64,000 bases of DNA, from NCBI GenBank assembly GCA_015058625.1, contig SVCA01000011.1, positions 44,116-108,115 of the forward strand, given 5' to 3'. The notes below the pieces were generated by a model, which ran no database searches, had not been told where the DNA came from, and saw nothing but the letters and a program-made list of their open reading frames with translations. This stretch comes from Pseudoselenomonas ruminantium. Lineage in GTDB: Bacteria > Bacillota > Negativicutes > Selenomonadales > Selenomonadaceae. This document shows positions 35,539 through 43,797 of this stretch, piece by piece (the stretch's first letter is position 1; each line of letters begins with the position of its first letter). Made by a program: the position numbers and the translations under genes.

Positions 35539-36186
35539 ATGTTCGGAAAAGAATATACGATAGCAGCTCTGGAGGCCATCTGCCAGGATATTATCGAGCA
35601 TGAGGAGGAGCTGAACCATTTGGATAATGCCATCGGCGATGGCGACCATGGCACCAATATGGCCAGATTTTCCCGCATCATCTTACAGGAACTGCCAAAA
35701 ATTCAGGAAGAGAAAGACGAGTTAGGGGAGATTTTCCATTACGTAGGAATGCGCTGCATCAATGAAATCGGCGGCTCGGCCGGCCCGCTGTTTGGCACGT
35801 TTTTCCTGCGGGCAGGAATGGCTGCTGCGGGCAAGACGGTGCTGAGCGCTGCCGACTGGGTGACGGCCTTTGCCGCAGGCAGTATGGGGGTATCCCAGCT
35901 CGGCAAGAGCAGCGAAGGGGATAAGACCATGCTGGATGCCATGTTCCCTGCGGTCAGAGCCATGCAGGAAGCCGCGGGAACAGGCGGCAGTCTGCCAGAG
36001 GTTTTTGCAGCTGGCGTAGAAGCGGCAGAAAATGGCGTCGTGTACACGAAAACCATTCAGGCCAACAAGGGAAGAGCGTCTTATCTGGGTTCCCGCAGTA
36101 TCGGCCATCAGGACCCAGGAGCCACCACCATCATGTTGATGCTTCAGGCCATGCATAAAGTGGCAGTAGAAAGGGAAGTGGAATGA
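35539..36186 (+). CDS. DhaL-like ADP-binding kinase subunit
   Basis: A 215-aa DhaL-type subunit that binds ADP and Mg and passes phosphate to the DhaK-bound substrate. The Mg/ADP Asp set is in NAIGDGDHGTNMARF, followed by GGSAGPLFGTFFLRAG, SSEGDKTMLDAM and the C-terminal NKGRASYLGSRSIGHQDPGA. It is 21 bases after the divergent dhaK and shares its expression. It is longer at the N-terminus of the helical core than the second copy at 46603. Confidence 0.88.
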   Translation: MFGKEYTIAALEAICQDIIEHEEELNHLDNAIGDGDHGTNMARFSRIILQELPKIQEEKDELGEIFHYVGMRCINEIGGSAGPLFGTFFLRAGMAAAGKTVLSAADWVTAFAAGSMGVSQLGKSSEGDKTMLDAMFPAVRAMQEAAGTGGSLPEVFAAGVEAAENGVVYTKTIQANKGRASYLGSRSIGHQDPGATTIMLMLQAMHKVAVEREVE

Positions 36187-36197
36187 GTTATGGATTG

Positions 36198-36227
36198 CGA
36201 CCTGTCAAATCGGCAGGTCGTTTTTTA
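36198..36227 (+). terminator. Terminator after the first dhaKL pair
   Basis: CGACCTG and CAGGTCG form a perfect 7-bp stem, followed by TTTTTT. Confidence 0.85.
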
Positions 36228-36320
36228 TATGGCGGCAGGCGTTGGACATAGGTGTTTTGGTTTGCTATAATTCATAGGGTAAGCGTATCAGCAGAATCAG
36301 TAGTAGATGTGGTGACAGTT

Positions 36321-37169
36321 ATGGACTTAACGGTGCGTGTTCCCGGTTCCTGTGGGGAATTGGTGCAGGGCTTTGCCCAAGGGGAACCTTTTTTGGGGAC
36401 CTGCCCTATTGACCGATATACGACGGTAGAAGTAAGCGACAGTTTTTCGGGGCTGACAGGCTTGGGCGAAAAATCTTTGCAGGCGCTGCAGCTGACATTA
36501 GCCCGTTTGGGAATGGATGATTTCCCCTATGGACTAAAATTGACCTCAGAACTTCCCCAAGGCAAGGGTATGGCATCTTCGAGTGCGGATATTGCTGCTG
36601 TGGTGGTGTCGGTGATGGAGGCCTTAGGCGAACCGTGGTCACCAAAGTTCTTGATGGATATTGCCACAGAGATTGAACCAACCGATGGGATTTTCTGTCC
36701 GGGCATCGTGCTGATGAATCATGTCAATGGCAAGGTGCTGGCCCATTTTGAGCAGGTGCCGTCTCTGCGTGCGGCTGTCTTTGATATGGGCGGCACGGTA
36801 GATACCTGTGCGTTCCATCAGGCAGATAAAAAGACAGAAGATAATCAAAGTCTGCTGCAGGAATTTCAGCAGGCCATGGATTCGTGTCAGGCTGAGAAAA
36901 TTGCGCAGGTGGCGACAGCAAGTGCCTTTGCCAATCAAAGGCTATTATATAAGGAAGAATTGCAGCAGCTTTGGCAGCTCGGAAAAGAAGCAGGGGCGCT
37001 GGGGATTAATGCGGCGCACAGCGGCACGGTGCTGGGCCTGTGGTGGAACACGGACAGGTCACCGGAAATAATCCGCCAGCAAGCGGAGAAGCTGGCCCAA
37101 AAGCTCAACGTGAAGTTTTGGGGGCTGGCGAATTTGCGTCCCGGGGGAGTGGAGGTTAGCAGAAGATGA
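36321..37169 (+). CDS. pduX: L-threonine kinase PduX (GHMP family)
   Basis: A 282-aa GHMP kinase. It makes L-threonine phosphate, the precursor that CobD decarboxylates to the aminopropanol phosphate arm of B12. Seen: the N-terminal VRVPGSCGELVQG, the ATP loop LPQGKGMASSSADIAAV, and NAAHSGTVLGL near the C-terminus. ATG 36321 has GGTGA upstream; the frame is open 23 codons earlier with no better site. It overlaps cbiA by 4 bases, and the pair pduX/cobD fits the function well. Confidence 0.9.
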   Translation: MDLTVRVPGSCGELVQGFAQGEPFLGTCPIDRYTTVEVSDSFSGLTGLGEKSLQALQLTLARLGMDDFPYGLKLTSELPQGKGMASSSADIAAVVVSVMEALGEPWSPKFLMDIATEIEPTDGIFCPGIVLMNHVNGKVLAHFEQVPSLRAAVFDMGGTVDTCAFHQADKKTEDNQSLLQEFQQAMDSCQAEKIAQVATASAFANQRLLYKEELQQLWQLGKEAGALGINAAHSGTVLGLWWNTDRSPEIIRQQAEKLAQKLNVKFWGLANLRPGGVEVSRR

Positions 37170-38557
37170 AGAATATACCGCGGTTAGTGATTGCCGCCAC
37201 CCAGTCGGGGGCGGGCAAGACCACCATTGTCACGGGACTTTTGGCGGCTTTGCGCCAGCGGGGACTCAACGTGCAGTCCTTTAAGGCAGGCCCTGATTAT
37301 ATTGACCCGGGGTATCATGCTCTGGCCAGCGGCCAGCCTGCACACAATCTGGACAGTTGGCTGACGCCGAAAGAAATTCTGCCGGAGATTCTGGCTGCCG
37401 AGGCAGAGTCTGCCGACATTGCTATCGTCGAAGGTGTTATGGGCCTTTATGATGGCGGGCGGCAGGGCATCAGTTCCACGGCGGAGATTGCCAAAATCAT
37501 CAAAGCACCGGTGCTGTTGGTGATTGACGCCAAGTCCATGGGGGCATCGGCCGCAGCCATTGCGCAAGGTTTCCGGGATTATGACCCTTCCGTTAAGCTG
37601 GCGGGCGTAATCTTGAACCGCTTAGGCTCTGACACCCATGAAGCCATGATTCGGGAAGCTATGGCAGGAATTGATATGCCTGTATACGGTGCCCTGCGCC
37701 GCAATGATGGTCTGCGCATGCCGGAACGCCATTTGGGTTTGGTGCCTGTGGAAGAAAACAAGGAACGGGAGCTTATCGGCCGTATGGGCGAGGCCGTAGC
37801 TGGTCAGCTGGATTTGGATAAACTGCTGGCCTTGGCTCGCAGTGCGGAGCCCCTGGCGATAAAGGAAAGCTCTCTGTCCGGTGCGGGAGCGTATTTCTGT
37901 CGAATCGGCGTGGCCAAGGACGAAGCCTTTTCCTTTTATTATCCTGCCAGCCTGAAAGTGCTGGCAAAGCTGGGCGCAGAGATTGTGCCTTTCAGCCCCC
38001 TGCATGATGAAAAACTGCCGGCAGTGGATGGCCTCTTTATCGGTGGCGGGTTCCCGGAAATGTTTGCCGGACAGCTGGCGGCAAATTCTTCAATGCGGCA
38101 GGCGGTTCGGCAGGCTGCGCAAAAGGATATGCCCATTCTGGCAGAATGTGGCGGCTATATGTATCTGATGGATTCGCTGCAGGATTTTGCAGGAGTCAGT
38201 CATCCGATGGCGGGCGTGTTCGTCGGGCAAGCGGTCATGACGGAAAAATTGCAGATGGTGGGCTATGTGGAGGCCGAACTGCAGAAAGATTCCCTGCTGG
38301 GGAAAGCGGGAACGAAGCTTAAGGGCCATGAATTCCATTTTTCCAAGGAACGTGAACCAATTCAGCAGGACAAAGCGCCCTTTATCTTCCGGAAACTGCG
38401 GAATAACAGCGAATATCCGGCAGGTCAACAGGTGAAGAATGTTTTAGGCAGTTATCTGCATCTGCATTTTGCCGGCTGCTTGGATGCGGCAGAGAATTTT
38501 GTCCGCCAGTGTGCGGCTTATAAAAAGAAGCGGGGGCAGGTAAGTGGAGAAGTTTGA
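37166..38557 (+). CDS. cbiA: Cobyrinic acid a,c-diamide synthase CbiA/CobB
   Basis: A 463-aa glutamine-dependent amidotransferase acting on the a and c side chains. The N-terminal ATPase domain has ATQSGAGKTTIVTGLL (P-loop) and FKAGPDYIDPGYH. The C-terminal GATase has the Cys in LAECGGYMYLMDSL and a His in SYLHLHF. It overlaps the next gene by 14 bases. Confidence 0.96.
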   Translation: MKNIPRLVIAATQSGAGKTTIVTGLLAALRQRGLNVQSFKAGPDYIDPGYHALASGQPAHNLDSWLTPKEILPEILAAEAESADIAIVEGVMGLYDGGRQGISSTAEIAKIIKAPVLLVIDAKSMGASAAAIAQGFRDYDPSVKLAGVILNRLGSDTHEAMIREAMAGIDMPVYGALRRNDGLRMPERHLGLVPVEENKERELIGRMGEAVAGQLDLDKLLALARSAEPLAIKESSLSGAGAYFCRIGVAKDEAFSFYYPASLKVLAKLGAEIVPFSPLHDEKLPAVDGLFIGGGFPEMFAGQLAANSSMRQAVRQAAQKDMPILAECGGYMYLMDSLQDFAGVSHPMAGVFVGQAVMTEKLQMVGYVEAELQKDSLLGKAGTKLKGHEFHFSKEREPIQQDKAPFIFRKLRNNSEYPAGQQVKNVLGSYLHLHFAGCLDAAENFVRQCAAYKKKRGQVSGEV

Positions 38558-39614
38558 GCATGGGGGCAATATTTATGAGGAAGCTCCTGCAGGCGGCAAG
38601 TGGCTCGATTTTTCCGCTAATATTAATCCTCTGGGGCTGGCACCGGAGGTAAAGCAGGTTATTGCGGAAAATATCGAGGGGATTATTCATTACCCTGACC
38701 CCAAGGCACGGAAATTAAAAGCAGCGCTTAGCGGGCATTATCGGATTCCCAAAGACCAGCTGCTCTTGGGCAATGGTGCCGCGGAACTTTTTTACCTGCT
38801 GGTGCATATGGTTAGGCCAAAGCGGGTGGCCCTGCCTGTGCCATCCTTTGGTGAATATCAGCGGACGGCTGAGGCTGTGGGAGCGGAAATCTGTTTCGTG
38901 CCGTTGCAGGCAGAAGCAGATTTTGCGCCGGATATGGCGCAGTGGAAAAAGGCCTGCGAACATGTGGACTGCATTTTTATCGGCAATCCCAATAATCCTA
39001 CGGGGAAGCTGATTGCTCGTGAGCAGCTGGCAGAATTCCTGCCGTTTGGGGAGAAGCGGAGCATCTGGACGGTGGTGGATGAGTCCTTTTTGGACTTTCT
39101 GCCGGATGAGGAACGGTACAGCGTCCGGGATTTGACATGTCAATTTCAGCATTTGCTGGTGGTGCGCTCTTTGACGAAGTTTTATGCCATGCCGGGGCTG
39201 CGGCTGGGCTTTGCCAGTGCGCATCCAGAGTTGGTGCGCTGTCTGGAGCGGGGCAAGGATGTCTGGAATGTCAACAGTCTGGCGCAGGCGGCAGGAGTTG
39301 CGGCTTTGGGCTTAAAAGAGTATCATAGAAGGAGCCGTGAGTTTGTGCAGGCGGAGAAGGACTGGCTCTATGCACGGCTTTGCGCGGTCAGGGGGCTGGA
39401 ACCTATACGACCCAGCGTGAACTTTATGATGGTTAATGTGGCAAAGACAGGTCTTACCAGCGGTGAACTTACTGCCCGCATGCGCAGGCAGGGTGTATTG
39501 GTGCGGGACTGCGCCAATTATACGGGGCTGGAAGGCCGACAATATATTCGTGTGGCGGTGCGCAGCCGTGCGGAGAATGAACAGATGCTCAAGGCATTGG
39601 AGGCAATAGTTTGA
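38544..39614 (+). CDS. cobD: L-threonine-O-3-phosphate decarboxylase CobD
   Basis: A 356-aa PLP enzyme of the aminotransferase class I/II fold. The N-terminus HGGNIYEEA and DFSANINPLG is the CobD signature, and the PLP lysine lies in VRSLTKFYAMPGLRLGF. It yields (R)-1-amino-2-propanol phosphate for CbiB. GTG 38544 lies inside the cbiA 3' end behind a GGGGGCAGG stretch. A TTGACNNGTCAA palindrome at 39132 is read in frame as L-T-C-Q. Confidence 0.95.
   Translation: MEKFEHGGNIYEEAPAGGKWLDFSANINPLGLAPEVKQVIAENIEGIIHYPDPKARKLKAALSGHYRIPKDQLLLGNGAAELFYLLVHMVRPKRVALPVPSFGEYQRTAEAVGAEICFVPLQAEADFAPDMAQWKKACEHVDCIFIGNPNNPTGKLIAREQLAEFLPFGEKRSIWTVVDESFLDFLPDEERYSVRDLTCQFQHLLVVRSLTKFYAMPGLRLGFASAHPELVRCLERGKDVWNVNSLAQAAGVAALGLKEYHRRSREFVQAEKDWLYARLCAVRGLEPIRPSVNFMMVNVAKTGLTSGELTARMRRQGVLVRDCANYTGLEGRQYIRVAVRSRAENEQMLKALEAIV
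39132..39143. repeat. TTGACNNGTCAA palindrome (centre AT) in cobD
   Basis: Exact copy of the dispersed palindrome. Confidence 0.8.
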
Positions 39615-40243
39615 CAAAGGTTATTTTTATCCGTCATGGCCAGACGGAATGGAATGTAACGGGGCGTTATCAGGGTCAGTCGGATGTGAAACTTACCGAG
39701 GAAGGCAAGAAGCAGGCCGAGAAACTGGCGGATAATTTCCCCGTGGCTAAGGTGGATGCCATTTATGCCAGTGATTTGTGCCGGGCTATGGTGACGGCCG
39801 AGACAATCGCGGCTAAATTTGGCTTAAAGGTACAGGCTGAACCTGCGTTCCGGGAACTCAGTTTTGGCGACTGGGAAGGCCTGACTTATCAGCAAATTGT
39901 GGATAAGTGGGAAGAGGCCATGGCTAATTTCCTGCAGCATCCTGATATTTTGGAAATTCCCGGCGGCGAGAGTTTTCCGGCGGTGCAGCAGCGGGCGATG
40001 AAACGTCTGAATGAACTTATTGAAAAACACGACGGGCAGACGATTGTGGTCGTGGCACATGGTGCGGTGCTGCGCACAATGCTGACTGCGGCTTTGCATA
40101 TGCCGTTGCAGTATCTTTGGAGCATCCGCCAGTTCAATACGGCGGTGAATATTGTGCGTTATGACGCGGATGCCAATCCTACAGTGGAATTATTGAACAG
40201 CACTGCTCATCTGGGTAACGAGGTGCAGAGGGGGATTATATAA
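39611..40243 (+). CDS. cobC: Histidine phosphatase, probably alpha-ribazole-5'-phosphate phosphatase CobC
   Basis: A 210-aa phosphoglycerate-mutase-like phosphatase. The phosphohistidine motif is FIRHGQTEWN at residues 6-15, and a second His lies in VVAHGAVLRTML. Position directly after cobD points to the CobC role (dephosphorylating alpha-ribazole phosphate or adenosylcobalamin phosphate), but this family has many other substrates. Start TTG 39611 overlaps the cobD stop, with GGAGG upstream. The stop overlaps the next start (TAATG). Confidence 0.78.
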   Translation: MTKVIFIRHGQTEWNVTGRYQGQSDVKLTEEGKKQAEKLADNFPVAKVDAIYASDLCRAMVTAETIAAKFGLKVQAEPAFRELSFGDWEGLTYQQIVDKWEEAMANFLQHPDILEIPGGESFPAVQQRAMKRLNELIEKHDGQTIVVVAHGAVLRTMLTAALHMPLQYLWSIRQFNTAVNIVRYDADANPTVELLNSTAHLGNEVQRGII

Positions 40244-41175
40244 TGAAAGTATTGGTTACAGGGGGCGCAGGTTTTATTGGCTCGCATTTGGTGCGGCAGC
40301 TGTTGGCGGCTGACCATGAAGTAACGGTGCTTGATAATGTGAGCACTGGCACCTGGCAGCATCTGCCAGAAGGCAAGGATACCTGCACCTGCTGGGAAAT
40401 GGATATCCGTGACAAGTCAGCTCGCGAGAAGATGGAACAGGGCAGGTTTGATGTTATCGTGCATCTGGCTGGCCAGACCATGGTGGATGTTTCCATCAAA
40501 GACCCGGAATTTGACGCCGCCGAAAATGTTATGGGTACGTTGAACGTTCTGGAAGCAGCCCGCCATAGCGGTGTGAAGCGCATTATATTTGCCTCTACGG
40601 CAGCTTCCTATGGTGATGTAGCTGAAGACAAACTGCCCATTCGCGAGGAAGAAACTCTGGCACCGATGTCCTTCTACGGCCTGACCAAGGTAACGGTGGA
40701 AAAATACTTGCAGCTCTATCATGATTTATACGGCCTGGACTATGTGGCCCTGCGCTTTGCCAATGTCTATGGTGAGCGTCAGGGGGATACTGGCGAAGGT
40801 GGGGTAATCAGCATCTTTGCCAAGCGTATTGCCAAAGACCAGGGCATTACGGTGTTCGGTGATGGCAAGCAGACCCGTGACTTCATCTATGCCGGTGATA
40901 TTGCCTCCGGTATTATCGCGGCAATGACTACCGATAAGGCCAATGCGGTTTACAACCTCAGCAATCAGACGGAAACCAGCCTGCTCGAACTCATTGACCT
41001 CATGGCCAAGGCATCGGGTAAAACGGTGGAACCGGACTTTGCAGCACCGCGTGAAGGGGATATCAATCGCTCCATGCTCTGCAACGAAGCTGCTGTGCAG
41101 AACCTGAACTGGCAGCCGCAGATGGATTTGGGCGAAGGTCTGGCCCGCACGATTGCTTATTTTAAGAGCTGCTGA
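40243..41175 (+). CDS. NAD-dependent epimerase/dehydratase, GalE-like
   Basis: A 310-aa extended short-chain dehydrogenase. The NAD-binding loop is GGAGFIG (residues 7-13), with ASTAASYGD and the catalytic YGLTK. It is closest in pattern to UDP-glucose 4-epimerase-like proteins; the sugar substrate cannot be fixed. It is translationally coupled to cobC, yet functionally fits the rfb genes downstream better than B12. A near copy of the palindrome is at 40409. Confidence 0.85.
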   Translation: MKVLVTGGAGFIGSHLVRQLLAADHEVTVLDNVSTGTWQHLPEGKDTCTCWEMDIRDKSAREKMEQGRFDVIVHLAGQTMVDVSIKDPEFDAAENVMGTLNVLEAARHSGVKRIIFASTAASYGDVAEDKLPIREEETLAPMSFYGLTKVTVEKYLQLYHDLYGLDYVALRFANVYGERQGDTGEGGVISIFAKRIAKDQGITVFGDGKQTRDFIYAGDIASGIIAAMTTDKANAVYNLSNQTETSLLELIDLMAKASGKTVEPDFAAPREGDINRSMLCNEAAVQNLNWQPQMDLGEGLARTIAYFKSC

Positions 41176-41189
41176 TTCCTGTGAAAAAA

Positions 41190-41244
41190 ATTCTACGCAA
41201 AATCAAAAAAAGTTCTTGACTTGAACTCTGTTTTTGCGTAGAAT
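41190..41244 (+). promoter_or_regulatory. rplM promoter within a nested inverted repeat
   Basis: TTGACT (41216-41221), a 17-base spacer, TAGAAT (41239-41244). Perfect 13-bp arms 41190-41202 (ATTCTACGCAAAA) and 41232-41244 flank it, so the -10 box is part of the right arm. A second inner repeat AGTTC/GAACT surrounds the -35. Confidence 0.75.
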
Positions 41245-41349
41245 GTTTTTATGTGATGTTACGGGCATGGCATCCATTAGCCCCGGAAGCCAGTCGTGAG
41301 AACGTCATATACCGATTAAATTATTTGAACTTATTAGGGGGGAAATCGC
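41245..41349 (+). ncRNA. Candidate ribosomal protein L13 leader
   Basis: About 105 bases between the promoter and rplM, with G/C-rich segments (GGGCATGG, TAGCCCCGG) able to pair. Bacillota rplM often has an autoregulatory L13 leader RNA. The position fits, but I cannot confirm the consensus by eye. Confidence 0.4.
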
Positions 41350-41790
41350 ATGAAGACAACGTTTATGGCAAATGCATCCAACGTTGAGCGTAAATGGTAT
41401 GTTGTAGACGCTGAAGGGCAGACTGTCGGCCGTCTCGCAGCTGAAGTTGCTAAAGTTCTTCGCGGTAAAAATAAACCGACCTTTACTCCGCACGTTGATA
41501 CGGGTGATTATGTCATCGTCATCAATGCAGAGAAGGTTAAATTTACGGGTAAGAAACTTACGGATAAGACTTACTTCCGTCATTCCGGTTATCAGGGTGG
41601 CACGACGTTCACGTCCGCTGGCCTGATGCTCGAAAAGTTCCCGGAACGCGTTATTGAGCACGCTGTAAAAGGCATGCTGCCGCATAACCGTCTCGGTGCT
41701 AAGATGTACCGCAAGCTCAGCGTTTACGCTGGCAGCGAGCATCCGCATGCAGCTCAGAAGCCGGAAAAGCTCGAGCTGAACATTCGCTAA
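41350..41790 (+). CDS. rplM: 50S ribosomal protein L13
   Basis: A 146-aa L13. Seen: [22 protein letters not shown], the conserved [16 protein letters not shown], and [11 protein letters not shown]. Strong AGGGGGG ribosome-binding site. It is in operon with rpsI 20 bases downstream. Confidence 0.99.
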   Translation: MKTTFMANASNVERKWYVVDAEGQTVGRLAAEVAKVLRGKNKPTFTPHVDTGDYVIVINAEKVKFTGKKLTDKTYFRHSGYQGGTTFTSAGLMLEKFPERVIEHAVKGMLPHNRLGAKMYRKLSVYAGSEHPHAAQKPEKLELNIR

Positions 41791-41810
41791 TCTGGAGGAG
41801 GAACATATAA

Positions 41811-42203
41811 ATGGCACAAGTAAGCTATTACGGCACTGGCCGCAGAAAGTCTTCCGTTGCCCGTGTTCGTCTGGTTCCAGGCGAAGGCAAGGTTACGATC
41901 AACGGTCGTACCATGGAAGAATATTTTGGTCTGAAGACTCTCGAACTCATCGTTCGTCAGCCTCTGAACCTTACGGAAACTGTTGACAAGTATGACGTTA
42001 TCGCAAATGTTGCAGGTGGCGGCGTATCTGGTCAGGCAGGCGCAATCCGTCACGGTATCACCCGTGCACTCATGGAAATGGACGCTGAACTCCGTCCGGC
42101 TCTGAAAAAAGCTGGTTTCGTTACGCGTGACCCGCGTGAAAAAGAACGCCGTAAATACGGTCTCAAGAAAGCCCGCAAGGCTTCCCAGTTCAGCAAACGT
42201 TAA
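41811..42203 (+). CDS. rpsI: 30S ribosomal protein S9
   Basis: A 130-aa S9. N-terminal [16 protein letters not shown], central [15 protein letters not shown], and the basic tail ending in SKR that reaches the P-site tRNA. GGAGGAG precedes ATG 41811. Ends the two-gene ribosomal operon. Confidence 0.99.
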   Translation: MAQVSYYGTGRRKSSVARVRLVPGEGKVTINGRTMEEYFGLKTLELIVRQPLNLTETVDKYDVIANVAGGGVSGQAGAIRHGITRALMEMDAELRPALKKAGFVTRDPREKERRKYGLKKARKASQFSKR

Positions 42204-42224
42204 TTTTGTTATCGTTGGCTTTAC

Positions 42225-42256
42225 AAGTCCGTCAGCATTTTGCTGGCGGGCTTTTT
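42225..42256 (+). terminator. Terminator after rpsI
   Basis: AAGTCCGTCAGC and GCTGGCGGGCTT pair over 12 bases (with G-U pairs), followed by TTT. Confidence 0.88.
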
Positions 42257-42280
42257 GTGTTGTAGTTGCTGGTGGTATAA

Positions 42281-42301
42281 ATACTATAAATATAGTATAA
42301 T
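42281..42301 (+). promoter_or_regulatory. Palindromic -10 region upstream of rfbA
   Basis: ATACTATA and TATAGTAT are perfect arms around AA, and TATAAT (42296-42301) overlaps the right arm. There is no good -35. Probable rfbA promoter with an operator-like palindrome. Confidence 0.5.
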
Positions 42302-42332
42302 AGAACGTAACGTAAATGGGGAGGTGCTTATT

Positions 42333-43205
42333 TTGGTTAGGAAGGGAATCATTCTGGCCGGTGGTTCGGGAACAAGGCTGTACCCGCTTACGCAGGTGGT
42401 ATCGAAACAGCTGATGCCGGTTTATGACAAGCCTATGATTTACTATCCGCTGAGTACGCTGATGCTGGCGGGGATTAAGGATATATTGATTATCAACACG
42501 CCGCAGGACAGCGCATTGTTCCAAAGTTTGCTCGGGGATGGCAGCAAATTGGGCATAAACATCAGTTATGCCGTACAGCCGAGTCCGGACGGTTTGGCAC
42601 AGGCGTTCATTATCGGGGAGCAGTTTATTGGCGGCGAAGGCTGCGCTCTGGTGTTAGGCGATAACATCTACTACGGTTCGGATTTAGCGCAATCGGTGCA
42701 GCGAGCGGCTTCTACGGAGGAAGGCGCTACGGTGTTTGCCTATTATGTGTCCGACCCTGAACGCTATGGTGTGGTGGAGTTTGACGAACACGGCCACGCT
42801 CTGAGTCTGGAGGAAAAACCGGCGCAGCCTAAATCCAACTATGCAGTAACGGGCTTGTACTTTTATGATAAAGATATTGTCGATGTGGCCAAATCCATTA
42901 AACCTTCGGCGCGCGGCGAACTCGAAATCACCGATGTGAACAAAGTTTATCTGGAGCGCGGCAAATTGCAGGTGGAAAAGATGCGCCGCGGCTATGCGTG
43001 GCTGGATACGGGAACCCATGAATCCCTGCTGGATGCGGCGGCGTTCGTGCGCACCATTCAGGCCCGTCAGGGACTCAAGATTGCCTGTATAGAAGAAATT
43101 GCCTACCGGATGGGCTATATCGATGCGGCACAGGTGGAAAAACTGGCGCAGCCCTTGCTGAAGAACGAATACGGTCAGTATCTTATCGGTATGATTGAGG
43201 AGTAA
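42333..43205 (+). CDS. rfbA: Glucose-1-phosphate thymidylyltransferase RmlA
   Basis: A 290-aa nucleotidyltransferase, first step of dTDP-rhamnose-type sugar synthesis. Motifs: [32 protein letters not shown] and [12 protein letters not shown] 42333 (GGGGAGGTG upstream) gives the usual length; the frame is open 31 codons earlier without family similarity. Confidence 0.96.
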   Translation: MVRKGIILAGGSGTRLYPLTQVVSKQLMPVYDKPMIYYPLSTLMLAGIKDILIINTPQDSALFQSLLGDGSKLGINISYAVQPSPDGLAQAFIIGEQFIGGEGCALVLGDNIYYGSDLAQSVQRAASTEEGATVFAYYVSDPERYGVVEFDEHGHALSLEEKPAQPKSNYAVTGLYFYDKDIVDVAKSIKPSARGELEITDVNKVYLERGKLQVEKMRRGYAWLDTGTHESLLDAAAFVRTIQARQGLKIACIEEIAYRMGYIDAAQVEKLAQPLLKNEYGQYLIGMIEE

Positions 43206-43221
43206 GGAGTTTTTAGCTGGT

Positions 43222-43797
43222 ATGAACGTTATTAAAACGAGTATCGATGGTGTGCTGATTGTCGAGACGGATGTATTTGGCGACCATCGTGGTTATTTTA
43301 CGGAAACGTATAATAAGCCAAAGTATGAAGCATGGGGCATCACAAATGATTTCGTGCAGGATAATATGAGTTTTTCTGCTCAGAAAGGTACTTTGCGCGG
43401 TCTGCATTGGCAGAATCCGCCCTATGCACAGGCCAAGCTGGTTTCCTGCTCCAAGGGCAAAGTTATCGACGTGGCCGTAGATATCCGCAAGGGCAGCCCG
43501 ACTTTTGGCCAGTGGGTTTCCGTGGAGCTCAGTGCAGAAAACCATCGGCAGTTCTATATTCCTCGCGGCTTCGCGCATGGCTTCCTGACGCTTACGGATG
43601 ATGTGGAATTCCGCTACAAATGCGATAATGTCTACAACAAGGCGGCAGAAGGCGGCATGCGCTATGATGCGCCGGAAGTAAATGTCGATTGGGGAACTTT
43701 GCTGGCAGGGATTGAACCGGTGCTCAGTGAAAAGGATACGACTGGCCCGAATTTGACCGACAGCAACAATCAGTTTGTATATGGGGAGAATTGCTAA
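43222..43797 (+). CDS. rfbC: dTDP-4-dehydrorhamnose 3,5-epimerase RmlC
   Basis: A 191-aa cupin-fold epimerase. Motifs: DHRGYFTETYN, FVQDNMSFSAQKGTLRGLHWQ (catalytic His region) and YIPRGFAHGFLTL. ATG 43222 is chosen, with AAGGAG upstream. The next gene starts on the base after the stop. Confidence 0.95.
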   Translation: MNVIKTSIDGVLIVETDVFGDHRGYFTETYNKPKYEAWGITNDFVQDNMSFSAQKGTLRGLHWQNPPYAQAKLVSCSKGKVIDVAVDIRKGSPTFGQWVSVELSAENHRQFYIPRGFAHGFLTLTDDVEFRYKCDNVYNKAAEGGMRYDAPEVNVDWGTLLAGIEPVLSEKDTTGPNLTDSNNQFVYGENC

